DNA from: Amycolatopsis marina
GTDB taxonomy: Bacteria > Actinomycetota > Actinomycetes > Mycobacteriales > Pseudonocardiaceae
NCBI RefSeq assembly: GCF_900111885.1
Contig: NZ_FOKG01000023.1
Coordinates: forward strand, 31,088-95,087
Direction: 5' to 3'
DNA: 64,000 bases
How positions within the stretch are numbered: the first letter of the stretch is position 1; each line of letters starts with the position of its first letter. Positions 16,887 through 28,427 of this stretch are shown in pieces. Made by a program: the position numbers and the translations under genes. The notes under the pieces were generated by a model. That model was given only the letters and a program-made list of their open reading frames with translations. It ran no database searches and was not told the DNA's origin.

Positions 16887-18136
16887 CCTCCGCCCTCGCC
16901 CTACTCGGCGGAACTCCTACCGTCACCACGCCAGAACCCCACTTCACCTGGCCACCCGTCACAAGCAGCACGGTGGAGGCAGTGAGGCGTCAGCTCGGGG
17001 ACGCCATCTCCATCTACGACCGCTCCGGAGTCATCGCTGATCTGGAAGACGCACTGGCCGATTACTTCGGCGTCCGGCACGTGGTGCTGACCAGCTCCGG
17101 CACCACCGCCCTGCACTCGCTCTACGCCGCCTGCGGCATCGGCCCAGGCGACGAGGTCATCGTGCCCGCCTACACCTTCTTCGCGACGGTGACACCGCTA
17201 CTGCACCTGGGCGCCATCCCGGTCCTGGCCGAATGCGACGAGACCGGCAACCTCAACCCCGAGGACGTACTGCGACGCATCACTCCCAAGACCACCGCGA
17301 TCATGGCGACGCACCTGTGGGGACTACCTGCCGATATGCACGCCCTCAAGGTGCTGGCCGACGAGCACCAGCTGCTCCTCCTGGAAGACGGCTCGCACGC
17401 CCACGGGGCCTCGATCGACGGGCAGCGGGTGGGCACGTTCGGGCACGCTGCGGCCTTCAGCATGAACGGACCGAAACCGCTGTCCGCCGGCGAAGGCGGC
17501 TTCGTGCTCACCGACAACCAGGACGTCTTCCACCGCGTGCTGCTGCACGGCCAGTACAACAAACGCTGCCGCAACGAACTCCCGACCGCCCACCCGCTCT
17601 ACCGCTACGCGGTGACTGGCATGGGCCTCAAGTTCCGCATCCATCCGCTCGCCGCGCGCATCGCCCTGGAGCAGCTCGACCACCTAAACGACTACCTCGA
17701 CGGACGTGCCCGAGTCGCCGCACACCTACACGAACAACTTGCCGAACTGCCCGGGATCACTGTGCCGCAACCACCCCTCCGGGTGCGTTCGGCCTGGTAC
17801 GGCCTCCCACTGCGCTACCACCAACGAGAACTCGGTGGACTACCGCCGGAACGCTTCCATCAGGCACTACAGGCCGAAGGTTGCCACGAGGTCGACCGCC
17901 CCGGGTCGACGTGCCCGCTCAACCTGCTGCCGTTGTTTCAGGCGCCCGGAGCGCTGTTTCCCGCCTACGTCGGCAGACTCGGCTACGCCCCCGGCGACTT
18001 CCCCGTCGCCGAGGAGCTCCACCGCAACACCCTCAAACTGCCGGTCTGGCACCGGGAGGAAGATATGCCGCTCGTGGATCAGTACATCGAGGGCATTCGT
18101 AAGGTGACCGAACATCACCGCGACTTACAAGGATAG
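16883..18136 (+). CDS. DegT/DnrJ/EryC1/StrS-family PLP aminotransferase
   Basis: A 417-residue aminotransferase of the sugar aminotransferase family. PLP-site residues visible include SSGTTALHSLY (71-81), EDGSHAHGA (168-176, the Asp that pairs with pyridine N) and FSMNGPKPLSAGEGGF with Lys198 as Schiff-base lysine. The sequence is reminiscent of AHBA-synthase/kanosamine-type members, which are also encoded beside Gfo/Idh oxidoreductases. It probably aminates a keto-sugar made by the preceding enzyme; the substrate is unknown. It overlaps that gene by 4 bp. Confidence 0.88.
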   Translation: MTSALALLGGTPTVTTPEPHFTWPPVTSSTVEAVRRQLGDAISIYDRSGVIADLEDALADYFGVRHVVLTSSGTTALHSLYAACGIGPGDEVIVPAYTFFATVTPLLHLGAIPVLAECDETGNLNPEDVLRRITPKTTAIMATHLWGLPADMHALKVLADEHQLLLLEDGSHAHGASIDGQRVGTFGHAAAFSMNGPKPLSAGEGGFVLTDNQDVFHRVLLHGQYNKRCRNELPTAHPLYRYAVTGMGLKFRIHPLAARIALEQLDHLNDYLDGRARVAAHLHEQLAELPGITVPQPPLRVRSAWYGLPLRYHQRELGGLPPERFHQALQAEGCHEVDRPGSTCPLNLLPLFQAPGALFPAYVGRLGYAPGDFPVAEELHRNTLKLPVWHREEDMPLVDQYIEGIRKVTEHHRDLQG

Positions 18137-18140
18137 GAAC

Positions 18141-18593
18141 ATGGTCGACAACTCGTTGCTCGAACAACTCACAACCCAGGCCACGGCCGACGGGGTACAG
18201 CAGCTCGTGGTCGGCGGAGTCGTGCAACACGACGACAAGGTCCTGCTGCTCCAACGGCCCGACGACGACTTTATGGGCGGCATCTTCGAACTGCCCAGTG
18301 GCAAGGTCGAAGCAGACGAGAAGCTGGACGCCGCTTTGATTCGTGAAGTCAAGGAAGAAACCGGCCTGGACGTGTCGGCCATCCGGCACTACCTCGGCAG
18401 CTTCGACTACACATCAGGCAGCGGCAAGAAGAGCCGCCAGTTCAACTTCGCGGTGGACGTTGCCAGCGCCGAACCCGTCGAACTCCAAGAGCACGACGCC
18501 TATGCCTGGACTGCACTGACCGACGAACCACCCGTCACCGACGCCGTCAAGGCCGTACTGCGGGAGTACCGAGAGCTCGGCCCGGCTGAGTAG
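18141..18593 (+). CDS. NUDIX hydrolase
   Basis: A 150-residue protein with a complete Nudix box (G54 K V E A D E ... REVKEETGL, residues 54-76). It hydrolyses nucleoside diphosphates linked to another moiety, such as NDP-sugars or oxidised nucleotides. It starts 4 bp after the aminotransferase and ends the operon. Its position suits release or clean-up of a nucleotide-linked intermediate. It faces the AlkD-like gene with a 24-bp gap. Confidence 0.88.
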   Translation: MVDNSLLEQLTTQATADGVQQLVVGGVVQHDDKVLLLQRPDDDFMGGIFELPSGKVEADEKLDAALIREVKEETGLDVSAIRHYLGSFDYTSGSGKKSRQFNFAVDVASAEPVELQEHDAYAWTALTDEPPVTDAVKAVLREYRELGPAE

Positions 18594-18617
18594 TTCTACA
18601 CCACGTAACCGGGCCGC

Positions 18618-19322
18618 TCAGCGAGGGTCGGGCTGCCGTACGAACTCGGCGCGCACCTCCGCGGGCAACTTCTCGCTCGCGTATCGCACCGTCACCCGCG
18701 GAATCGTGTCCGCGTGCTCGCGCAGGAAGTCGACAAGCCGGTCCTGGTCGATCTTGCCGATCTCCCGCAGGCCGGTGCCGACCGACTTGTGAATCAGCTC
18801 CTCCTCATCGCCGAGCAGAATCTCGGCGATGTTCAACGCATCGGTGATATCGCCGTTGCGGATGAGCCAGAAGGCAGCCGTGATCGCCGTCCGCCGTTCC
18901 AAGACGTTCGAGGACCGGGCCAGCGCGTAGAGCGGGTCCCGGGGTTTGTCGAGCAGGTACCAACCGACGACCCGCGGCGCGGCGCGGTCGACCAGGTCCC
19001 AGCTGTCGATACGGTCGTGCCGCCGTAGGTAGAGCTCATAGAGCCCGCGACGTTCCTCTTCGGTGATGCGCTTGCGGCGAGCCTTGAAGTCGAGAATGCT
19101 CACCGCGCCAAGACGCGCCTCGTAGAACGGCGCATCGAGCAACTTCTCCACCTCAGCCAGCGACATGTCGGCACAACTGGCCGCGGAGTCGAAAACGTCC
19201 TTCATCCGGACACCGACGATCTCGGACTCCGGGCCCCGATAGCGTCGCTGGATCTTCGCCCGTTCCGTCTCGGAGCGGCGTTGCCGAAGTGCGGAGACAA
19301 ACTCCTGCGCTGTGAGTTCCAC
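18618..19322 (-). CDS. DNA alkylation repair protein, AlkD-like HEAT-repeat glycosylase
   Basis: A 234-residue all-helical protein with AlkD-family signatures: GVRMKDVF near residue 37, EARLGAVSILD, IDSWDLVDRAAPRVVGWYL and ERRTAITAAFWLIR. AlkD-type enzymes excise N3- and N7-alkylated purines by scanning the backbone with HEAT repeats. The gene lies between the accessory operon (convergent) and tRNA-Val. Confidence 0.85.
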   Translation of the reverse strand: MELTAQEFVSALRQRRSETERAKIQRRYRGPESEIVGVRMKDVFDSAASCADMSLAEVEKLLDAPFYEARLGAVSILDFKARRKRITEEERRGLYELYLRRHDRIDSWDLVDRAAPRVVGWYLLDKPRDPLYALARSSNVLERRTAITAAFWLIRNGDITDALNIAEILLGDEEELIHKSVGTGLREIGKIDQDRLVDFLREHADTIPRVTVRYASEKLPAEVRAEFVRQPDPR

Positions 19323-19349
19323 GTCGCAGTGCCCCCGTTTCCACAGGTG

Positions 19350-19421
19350 TGGGCGCAGCAGGGTTCGAACCTGCGACCCCCTCGTTGTAAGCGAGGTGCT
19401 CTTCCGCTGAGCTATGCGCCC
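19350..19421 (-). tRNA. tRNA-Val (anticodon UAC)
   Basis: A 72-nt cloverleaf: acceptor GGGCGCA/TGCGCCC, D stem GCTC/GAGC, anticodon stem CCTCG/CGAGG with loop CTTACAA (UAC), T stem GCAGG/CCTGC with loop TTCGAAC and discriminator A. CCA is not encoded. Confidence 0.95.
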
Positions 19422-19463
19422 TGGCGGTGACCTCCGGCAGGACCGGACGTCACCTGGTGCCGA

Positions 19464-19925
19464 TCAGCCCAGATCGGCGACCGCCTTCTTCCATGCCTGC
19501 TGGTCACGGGCCTCGCCGGGCTGGTTGATCTCGGCGAACCGGACCACGCCGTCCTTGTCGATCAGGAAGGTGCCACGGTTGGCCAGCCCTGCCTGCTCGT
19601 TGAACACGCCGTAGGCCTGGGCGACCTCACCGTGCGGCCAGAAGTCCGACAGCAACGGGAACTGGTAACCCTGCTGCTCGGCCCACGCCTTCAGCGAGAA
19701 CGGGGTGTCGACGGAAACGCCGAGCACCTGAACGCCCTGGTCGCTGTACTCGGCGAACTCGTCGCGCAACTGGCACAGCTCGCCCTGGCAGATCCCGCTG
19801 AACGCGAAGGGATAGAAGACCAGCAACACCGGCTTGTCGCCCCGGAAGGACGACAGTGTCACGTCCTGCTTGTTGTAGTCCTTGAGCGTGAAGTCCGGAG
19901 CCTGCGTACCGACCTCTACCGCCAT
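19464..19925 (-). CDS. ahpE: Peroxiredoxin AhpE
   Basis: A 153-residue one-Cys-type peroxiredoxin, the same length as M. tuberculosis AhpE. The peroxidatic Cys46 is in FYPFAFSGICQGELCQLRD; an additional Cys51 five residues on could act as a resolving partner. It reduces peroxides in the cytosol. Gene order ahpE-DUF3052-aceE is conserved in actinobacteria. Confidence 0.9.
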   Translation of the reverse strand: MAVEVGTQAPDFTLKDYNKQDVTLSSFRGDKPVLLVFYPFAFSGICQGELCQLRDEFAEYSDQGVQVLGVSVDTPFSLKAWAEQQGYQFPLLSDFWPHGEVAQAYGVFNEQAGLANRGTFLIDKDGVVRFAEINQPGEARDQQAWKKAVADLG

Positions 19926-19979
19926 ACCGCGAATCCTCTCCCTGGTGAGCGCTGATGCGTCCTACCGTGCCAGATCACC

Positions 19980-20396
19980 CTACTTCGACCTCGGCACCAG
20001 GCGGACACCTGCCCAGGTCGGGCTGATGCTCACGTTCGATGTCAGGGAGAGGCCCACTGTGGGGACCGCCTCGGCGATATCACTGGGTTCGACGTGCCCC
20101 GGCTGCCCGGTCTTGGGTGTGAACACCCAGATCACGCCGTTGTCGTCGAGTGGTCCACGGGCGTCGACCAGCGCGTCGCCGAGGTCACCGTCGTCCTCGC
20201 GCCACCACAGCAGCACGACGTCGATGACCTCGTCGGCATCCTCGTCGAGGAGCTCCGCACCGATCTGTTCCTCGATCGCTGCGCGGACATCGTCATCGAC
20301 GTCCTCATCCCAGCCGATCTCCTGGACCACCATGTCCGGCTTGATCCCAAGCCTCTCGGCGACGCCGTTGTGTTCAGCGTCTCCCGCGGCGACCAC
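19980..20396 (-). CDS. DUF3052 domain-containing protein
   Basis: A 138-residue conserved actinobacterial protein (AERLGIKPDMVVQEIGWDEDVDDDVRAAIEEQ at the start, WVFTPKTGQPGHVEPSDIAEA near the end). It is acidic and soluble. Function unknown; the family is regularly found divergent from aceE, as here. Confidence 0.85.
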   Translation of the reverse strand: MVAAGDAEHNGVAERLGIKPDMVVQEIGWDEDVDDDVRAAIEEQIGAELLDEDADEVIDVVLLWWREDDGDLGDALVDARGPLDDNGVIWVFTPKTGQPGHVEPSDIAEAVPTVGLSLTSNVSISPTWAGVRLVPRSK

Positions 20397-20848
20397 GACT
20401 TCACTCCTCCAACTACAGCCGAGTGCGGCGCGTCACTCCAGAAGGTCCTGGCCGCCGCACGTTCGTACAGAGATGGGGTAAGCGAACACTGGTGAGGCCG
20501 ACGGCGCAACCGGCCACACCGGATCGTCGGCAAGTCGTGTCTCAGGATACGACGTCCCGGACCCGCTGACCCGTACACGATCCGGTCACCGTCGCACCGC
20601 CTCAGCACCGGCGCGCCCGCTCCGCCCACGGCAGTCTGGCCTAGGGTGGAGGGTGTGCCCCGAGAGGGGCGCGAGCAGCCGAAACGCGCCGCAGCGGGGT
20701 CGGCGAACGTTACCGCCCAGTAGCGGTGACGGGAGCCGCGTTTGCGACGACGATGGCACGCGAACGACACGCTGCCGTCGAGACGGCGACTGTGTCACAA
20801 CCACAAGGCAACAGCTAGCAACACGGCTACAACCGGCGAGGAGATCCC
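20397..20848. promoter_or_regulatory. 452-bp divergent intergenic region between the DUF3052 gene and aceE
   Basis: No convincing gene. It holds two small hairpins on the plus strand: GCCCC-GAGA-GGGGC (20657-20670) and a longer imperfect stem centred on GCCGT/ACGGC and GACAC/GTGTC (20766-20795), about 55 bp before the aceE TTG. The second would lie in the aceE 5' leader. Promoters for both flanking genes must be here but I cannot place them with confidence. Confidence 0.5.
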
Positions 20849-23638
<2,790 letters not shown>

Positions 23639-23655
23639 CCCCGTGGTCGTAGTAC

Positions 23656-23702
23656 CCCAATGTGGCATTGGGGACGTTCAACGTCCCCAATGCCACATTG
23701 GG
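23656..23702. repeat. Dispersed palindrome family 1, copy 1 (aceE-lldD intergenic)
   Basis: Perfect inverted repeat: a 23-bp left arm (23656-23678), a single C, and a 23-bp right arm (23680-23702). Each arm contains the smaller palindrome CCCAATG-TGG-CATTGGG. It probably terminates aceE transcription, but the same core recurs at 24954, 42981 and 62458. Confidence 0.85.
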
Positions 23703-23727
23703 AACGTCCCACCTGTGGAGATGAGCC

Positions 23728-24939
23728 ATGACCCAGCGCCGTGTGCCCCGCCCTGCCGAACTCGCGGAGATCCTGCGTCCCCGGCCGATCGTGCTCAACC
23801 CGACCGAGCGCAGGCTCGCGAAGGCGCACACGATCGCCGATCTGCGCACGATCGCCCGCAAGCGGAGCCCACGCGCGGTCTTCGACTACACCGACGGCGC
23901 GGCCGAGCTCGAGGACAGCCTGCGCCGCGCCCGGCAGGCCTTCCGCAACATCGAGTTCCGGCCCAACGTCCTGCGCGGCGTGGCCGAGGTGGACACCGGG
24001 ACGGACATCCTCGGGGTTCGCTCCGCCCTGCCGTTCGCCTTCGCCCCCACCGGTTTCACCCGGATGATGAACCACGAGGGCGAGCGAGCCGTGGCCCGCG
24101 TGGCCGAGCGCGAGGGCATTCCGTACGCGTTGTCCACAATGGGCACCACGTCGATCGAGGACGTGGCAGCTGCCGCGCCGCGGGCCCGCAAGTGGTTCCA
24201 GCTCTACGTGTGGCGGGACCGCGCTGCGGGCAAGGACCTGATGCAGCGCGCCTGGGAGTCGGGCTACGACACGCTGATGTTGACCGTCGACACCCCGGTC
24301 GGCGGAGCGCGGATGCGCGACGTCCGCAACGGGCTGACGATCCCGCCCGCGCTGACGTTGCGCACCTTCCTCGACGGCGCCATGCACCCGGCCTGGTGGA
24401 TCAATCTGCTCACCACCGAGCCGCTGACGTTCGCCTCACTCAGCTCCTGGGGTGGCACCGTCGCCGATCTGATCAACAAGATGTTCGACCCGACCCTGGA
24501 CTACGAAGCACTCGACTGGGTGCGGGAGAGCTGGCCGGGCAAGCTCGTCGTCAAGGGCATCCAGAACCCCGACGACGCCGCCGAGATCGTCAAGCACGGA
24601 GCCGAGGCCGTCGTGCTCTCCAACCACGGGGGACGTCAGCTCGATCGGGCGCCGACGCCGCTGGAACTGCTGCCACCGGCGCTGGACGCGGTCGGCGGTG
24701 ACGCCGAGGTCTGGCTGGACACGGGCATCCTCTCCGGTGGAGACATCGTGGCGGCCCTCGCCAGGGGCGCGCAGACCTGTCTCATCGGCAGGGCGTACCT
24801 GTACGGGCTGATGGCGGGTGGCGAACGCGGGGTCCAGCGGACGGTGGACATCCTGCGTGCCGAGATCGTCCGGACCATGCAACTGCTCGGGGTGCGTTCG
24901 ATCGGCGAACTGAAGCCGACCCACGCGACCCTGCGCTGA
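23728..24939 (+). CDS. lldD: FMN-dependent alpha-hydroxy-acid oxidising protein, L-lactate dehydrogenase type
   Basis: A 403-residue TIM-barrel flavoenzyme. Signature segments are FDYTDGAAELEDSLRRAR, PTGFTRMMNHEGE, STMGTTSIEDV, QLYVWRDR, KGIQNPDDA and the catalytic LSNHGGRQLDRAPTPLE with active-site His, then DTGILSGGDIVAALARGA and IGRAYLYGL. It oxidises L-lactate or a related 2-hydroxy acid. It starts 25 bp after one palindrome and is followed by another. Confidence 0.9.
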   Translation: MTQRRVPRPAELAEILRPRPIVLNPTERRLAKAHTIADLRTIARKRSPRAVFDYTDGAAELEDSLRRARQAFRNIEFRPNVLRGVAEVDTGTDILGVRSALPFAFAPTGFTRMMNHEGERAVARVAEREGIPYALSTMGTTSIEDVAAAAPRARKWFQLYVWRDRAAGKDLMQRAWESGYDTLMLTVDTPVGGARMRDVRNGLTIPPALTLRTFLDGAMHPAWWINLLTTEPLTFASLSSWGGTVADLINKMFDPTLDYEALDWVRESWPGKLVVKGIQNPDDAAEIVKHGAEAVVLSNHGGRQLDRAPTPLELLPPALDAVGGDAEVWLDTGILSGGDIVAALARGAQTCLIGRAYLYGLMAGGERGVQRTVDILRAEIVRTMQLLGVRSIGELKPTHATLR

Positions 24940-24953
24940 CCCTCGGACGAGTT

Positions 24954-25002
24954 CCCCAATGTGGCATTGGGGACGTTCAAGTTCCCGAATGCCACATTGG
25001 GG
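24954..25002. repeat. Dispersed palindrome family 1, copy 2 (convergent lldD/MscS-like)
   Basis: The left arm contains CCCCAATGTGGCATTGGGG (24954-24972), continuing ACGTTCAAGTTCCC into a right arm CGAATGCCACATTGGGG. Same architecture as copy 1 with a few mismatches. It lies between convergent genes and likely terminates both. Confidence 0.8.
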
Positions 25003-25028
25003 ACATCCAACTGGGGCCGGGAGTGCGG

Positions 25029-25778
25029 TCAGAGTTCTCCGCGTGCGGAGCCCTCCGACGACGAGGGCGTCTCACGGGTGCCTACTGCCGCACCGCGGGA
25101 CTTGTCACCACCCTGGCCGAGCTGGCCCTGCAGGTTGTCCAGCCAGCCTTCCCAGCGCTGCTGGGCCGGCTTCACCAGACCACCACCGAAGCCGACGACG
25201 ATGACGCCGCCGATGGTGGCCAGCACGGTGATCAACACCGGCGTGGTCACGGTGGTCGCGATGTTCACCTGGTTCAGTGCCGCGATGATGCCGAGCGCCA
25301 TGATCAGCCAGTAGGCGATGGTGCCGAGCAGCCTGCCCGCCGGGCGGGTGCCCAGTGCGCTGTTCACCATGTCGCGGACGACCTTGGCGATCGCTGCCGC
25401 CACGATGAGCAGCACGATGCCGACCACGATCCGCGGCAGGAACGCGATGACCTCGTTGAGCAGCTGGCTCACCGGATTGCTGTCCCCGAACACGCCGAAG
25501 GCGAGCTGCAGGGCGATCAACAGGATGAAGTAGTACGCCAGTTTGCCGATGATGTTCACGGCGTCGACGTTCGATTCTCGAAGCGTCCCGTTGAGGCCGG
25601 TCTTCTCGATGAGACTGCGGAACCCGAGCTTGCCGAGCACCATGGTCAGCGCCTTGGACACCGCCTTCGCGATGAGCCAGCCGATGAGCAGGATGATCAG
25701 GAAGCCGATGAATTTCGGCACGAATGTCGCGACCAGACTCCACGCCTGGCCCAGCCCGTCCTTGAGCTGCTCGCCCAC
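25029..25778 (-). CDS. Mechanosensitive-channel-type membrane protein (conserved TM helix repeat)
   Basis: A 249-residue membrane protein with about four or five hydrophobic helices, including FVPKFIGFLIILLIGWLIAKAV near residue 20, a LPRIVVGIVLLIVAAAIAKVV repeat near 115 and a Gly-rich TIGGVIVVGFGGG near 195. The repeated pattern matches the conserved TM helix of MscS-like small membrane proteins. It lacks the MscS cytoplasmic cage; the tail is polar and Ser/Gly-rich. Confidence 0.75.
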   Translation of the reverse strand: MGEQLKDGLGQAWSLVATFVPKFIGFLIILLIGWLIAKAVSKALTMVLGKLGFRSLIEKTGLNGTLRESNVDAVNIIGKLAYYFILLIALQLAFGVFGDSNPVSQLLNEVIAFLPRIVVGIVLLIVAAAIAKVVRDMVNSALGTRPAGRLLGTIAYWLIMALGIIAALNQVNIATTVTTPVLITVLATIGGVIVVGFGGGLVKPAQQRWEGWLDNLQGQLGQGGDKSRGAAVGTRETPSSSEGSARGEL

Positions 25779-25934
25779 TATCTCCTCCTAGGTCGAGCTG
25801 TGAGTTCTTCGGTGCCGGGATCGTTGTTCACTCCTGCACCTCCAGCAACTCGAACACTCCACGAACGAGTGAGCCCGCTGGCGCTGAAGATCCACTCGGT
25901 CCATAGTGGAAGTACCGGTGGGGACCGGGGAGAC

Positions 25935-25987
25935 GAGGCCGTCCGGCGCAGCGAGAACCGCAGCGCGCCGGGCGGCCTCGGGTTTTT
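25935..25987 (+). terminator. Strong intrinsic terminator upstream of fasR
   Basis: A 15-bp stem (left arm 25935-25949, right arm 25965-25979, one G-U pair), a 15-nt loop, then GGGTTTTT on the plus strand. It ends about 74 bp before the fasR ATG although no rightward gene precedes it. It may be a leader attenuator of fasR or the end of a small RNA. Confidence 0.7.
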
Positions 25988-26060
25988 CTCCAGGTCCGGT
26001 TTTCTCCAGAACCGAGTGGCCATACCCACCCGCGCTCGCCGACGTACGATCGAGCACGTC

Positions 26061-27275
26061 ATGACACAAACCAACTCCCGCGGACGGTCCCCCAAGCGGC
26101 ACGGCCTCTCGGCGAAGACGCTCCGCGACCTCGAACGCGCCTCGGGCAGGCTCGCCACGGCCAGCGTGGCCGCCATGGAGGAGCGCCTTCCCTGGTTCAA
26201 CCGGATGCCCGCCGACCAGCGGGCCGGGGTTCTGCTGATCACTCAGACAGGTGCCGCCGGGTTCGTCGGCTGGCTGCGGGACTCGAAAGAGGCCCTCAAC
26301 CTCACCACCGAGGCGTTCCGGGGAGCTCCGCAGGAACTGTCCCGCTGGATCAGTCTCCGGCAGACGGTCGGGCTCGTCCGGCTCGCGATCGAGGTCTTCG
26401 AGGAGCAACTCCCGGAATTCGCCGCCAACGAGACGGAACGCGCGGCCCTGATCGAGGGCATCCTCCGCTATGGCAGGGAGATCGCCTTCGCCGCGGCCAA
26501 CTCCTACGCTGCCGCGGCGGAGGCCCGCGGCGCGTGGGACGCCCGTCTCGAAGCCCTCGTGGTGGACGGCGTCGTCCGTGGTGACGCCGAGGAGTCCGTG
26601 CTGTCGCGCGCCGCCGCCCTCGGCTGGGATCCGGCGGCCAAGGCGACCGTGCTCGTCGGCAACCCCCCATCCGACGACCCACCCACGGTCGTGTTCGAGG
26701 TCCGCAGCCGGGCGGCCAGGGTCGGCAGACCGGTGTTGCTCGGTGTGCAGGGCTCCAGGCTGGTCGTGGTGGTGGCGGGTCCAACGGAGGGAACCGCGAA
26801 GGACCGCGAGATGCTGGCGTCGCTGTCGGTCGCGTTCGGCGAGGGGCCCGTGGTGGCCGGGCCGACCGCGGCCAGCCTCGCCGAGGCCCACCAGAGTGCG
26901 GTGGAGGCGTTGTCCGGTCTGCGTGCCGTCGTCGGATGGCCCGCCGCTCCTCGGCCCGTCCGCTCGGTGGAACTGCTGCCCGAGCGCGCTCTTTCCGGGG
27001 ACGCGGAAGCCGAGCGGTTACTGATCGACGAGATCGCCCGGCCGTTGGAGGAGGCGGGCCCCGCGCTGCTGCTGACCGTCGAGACCTACCTGGAAAGCGG
27101 CGGCGTGCTGGAGACGTGCGCCCGCACCCTGTTCGTCCACCCCAACACCGTCCGGTATCGCCTGCGCAAGGCTGCCGACCTCACCGGACGGCATGCCGCG
27201 GAACCGCGCGACGCACTGGTCCTGCGGATCGCGCTCACCGTGGGCAGGCTCGCCCGCAGCCGTGGGCTGTGGTGA
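26061..27275 (+). CDS. fasR: FasR-type PucR/CdaR-family regulator of fatty acid synthesis
   Basis: A 404-residue regulator with a C-terminal PucR-type helix-turn-helix (YLESGGVLETCARTLFVHPNTVRYRLRKAADLTGR). It sits directly upstream of fabD-fabH-acpP-fabF, the position of Streptomyces FasR (SCO2386), which activates those genes. The start is the ATG at 26061 (MTQTNSRGRSPKRHGLSAKTLRDLER); the frame is open far upstream but only this point gives a homologous N-terminus. The 213-bp gap to fabD should hold its binding site. Confidence 0.88.
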   Translation: MTQTNSRGRSPKRHGLSAKTLRDLERASGRLATASVAAMEERLPWFNRMPADQRAGVLLITQTGAAGFVGWLRDSKEALNLTTEAFRGAPQELSRWISLRQTVGLVRLAIEVFEEQLPEFAANETERAALIEGILRYGREIAFAAANSYAAAAEARGAWDARLEALVVDGVVRGDAEESVLSRAAALGWDPAAKATVLVGNPPSDDPPTVVFEVRSRAARVGRPVLLGVQGSRLVVVVAGPTEGTAKDREMLASLSVAFGEGPVVAGPTAASLAEAHQSAVEALSGLRAVVGWPAAPRPVRSVELLPERALSGDAEAERLLIDEIARPLEEAGPALLLTVETYLESGGVLETCARTLFVHPNTVRYRLRKAADLTGRHAAEPRDALVLRIALTVGRLARSRGLW

Positions 27276-27488
27276 CCGGAAGATCCTGGTCGCAATGCGG
27301 AATTTGCCTACACCATATGGCTGTGTACCGTGAGCTGTATCACGCGAAAACTACCCGAACCCGACAACGGACCGTCGTTGCTGGCGTTCATCTCCCTGTC
27401 ACATTTGTAGGAACCCCACAAATCCGCGTGACGGACTTGGTGACCCACGACATCACGGGAACCCCGCTTCACCGTGTTCCCTAGAGGG

Positions 27489-28427
27489 GTGATTGCCCTC
27501 CTCTCCCCCGGACAGGGGTCCCAAGCCCCAGGCATGCTCACTCCCTGGCTCGAGGCCGACGGCGCACGGGCTCGTCTCGACGAGTGGTCACAGCGCAGCG
27601 GGCTCGACCTCGTCCGCCTCGGAACCGAGGCGGGTGCGGAGGAAATCCAGGACACGGCCATCGCGCAACCCCTGATCGTCGCACTGTCACTGCTCGCGTT
27701 CGACCAGCTGAGCACACAGGCTCGGCTGCCCGAGGACACTCCGGTCGCGGGACACTCCGTCGGCGAGCTGGCTGCCGCCGCGATCGCCGGAGTGCTCGCA
27801 CCCGTAGAGGCCGTCGCGCTCGCCGCGGTCCGCGGCGCCGAGATGGCCAAGGCCTGCGATGCGGAGCCGACCAGCATGGCGGCCGTGATGCTCGGCGACC
27901 CACAGGAGGTCGTCGCCTGGCTCGAGAGCGCCGGGCTCACCGCGGCCAACCAGAACGGCGCGGGCCAGATCGTCGCCTCCGGCTCCGCCGACGCCGTCGA
28001 GCGCATCGTCGCCGAGCCGATGGAGGGCACGAAGGTGCGGGCGCTCAAGGTCGCGGGCGCCTTCCACACCCACTACATGGCCACGGCCGAGGACGCCCTG
28101 CGCATCCACGTCGCCGACATCACGCCCGGCGATCCGACCAGGCCGTTGCTGTCCAACGCCGACGGCACGGTCGTGGACACCGGCGCGGAGTACCTGGAGC
28201 GCCTGGTCGCCCAGGTGACCCGCCCCGTCCGCTGGGACCTCACCATGCGGACCCTCGCCTCGATGGGCGTCACCGCCACCGCGGAACTACCGCCGGCCGG
28301 CGCGCTGACCGGGCTGGTCAAACGGGAACTCAAGGGCACGGTCACCTCGACCGTCGCCGTGAAGACGCCGGAGAACCTGGGCGCCGTGGTGGAGCTGACC
28401 GCCAACGACCAGGAGAACGTTCGATGA
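27489..28427 (+). CDS. fabD: Malonyl-CoA:ACP transacylase
   Basis: A 312-residue acyltransferase loading malonyl groups onto AcpP. Active-site serine is in VAGHSVGELAAAAIAGVL, the catalytic His is in GAFHTHYM, and the N-terminus has the oxyanion-loop PGQGSQ. The GTG at 27489 (VIALLSPGQGSQ) aligns with homologue starts; another in-frame GTG lies at 27474. It overlaps fabH by 4 bp. Confidence 0.94.
   Translation: MIALLSPGQGSQAPGMLTPWLEADGARARLDEWSQRSGLDLVRLGTEAGAEEIQDTAIAQPLIVALSLLAFDQLSTQARLPEDTPVAGHSVGELAAAAIAGVLAPVEAVALAAVRGAEMAKACDAEPTSMAAVMLGDPQEVVAWLESAGLTAANQNGAGQIVASGSADAVERIVAEPMEGTKVRALKVAGAFHTHYMATAEDALRIHVADITPGDPTRPLLSNADGTVVDTGAEYLERLVAQVTRPVRWDLTMRTLASMGVTATAELPPAGALTGLVKRELKGTVTSTVAVKTPENLGAVVELTANDQENVR

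Noticed and set aside
19350..19421. tRNA-Val as attachment site of an integrated element
   Set aside because: No second copy of the tRNA 3' end and no integrase were seen in the island.
24954..25002. Insertion-sequence terminal inverted repeats
   Set aside because: The palindromes have no transposase between them and occur as complete hairpins at four sites, so a dispersed palindromic repeat fits better.
25790..25990. T-box riboswitch upstream of fasR
   Set aside because: The GGTGGGGACC stretch does not match the T-box consensus and no specifier stem could be drawn; only the terminator is supported.
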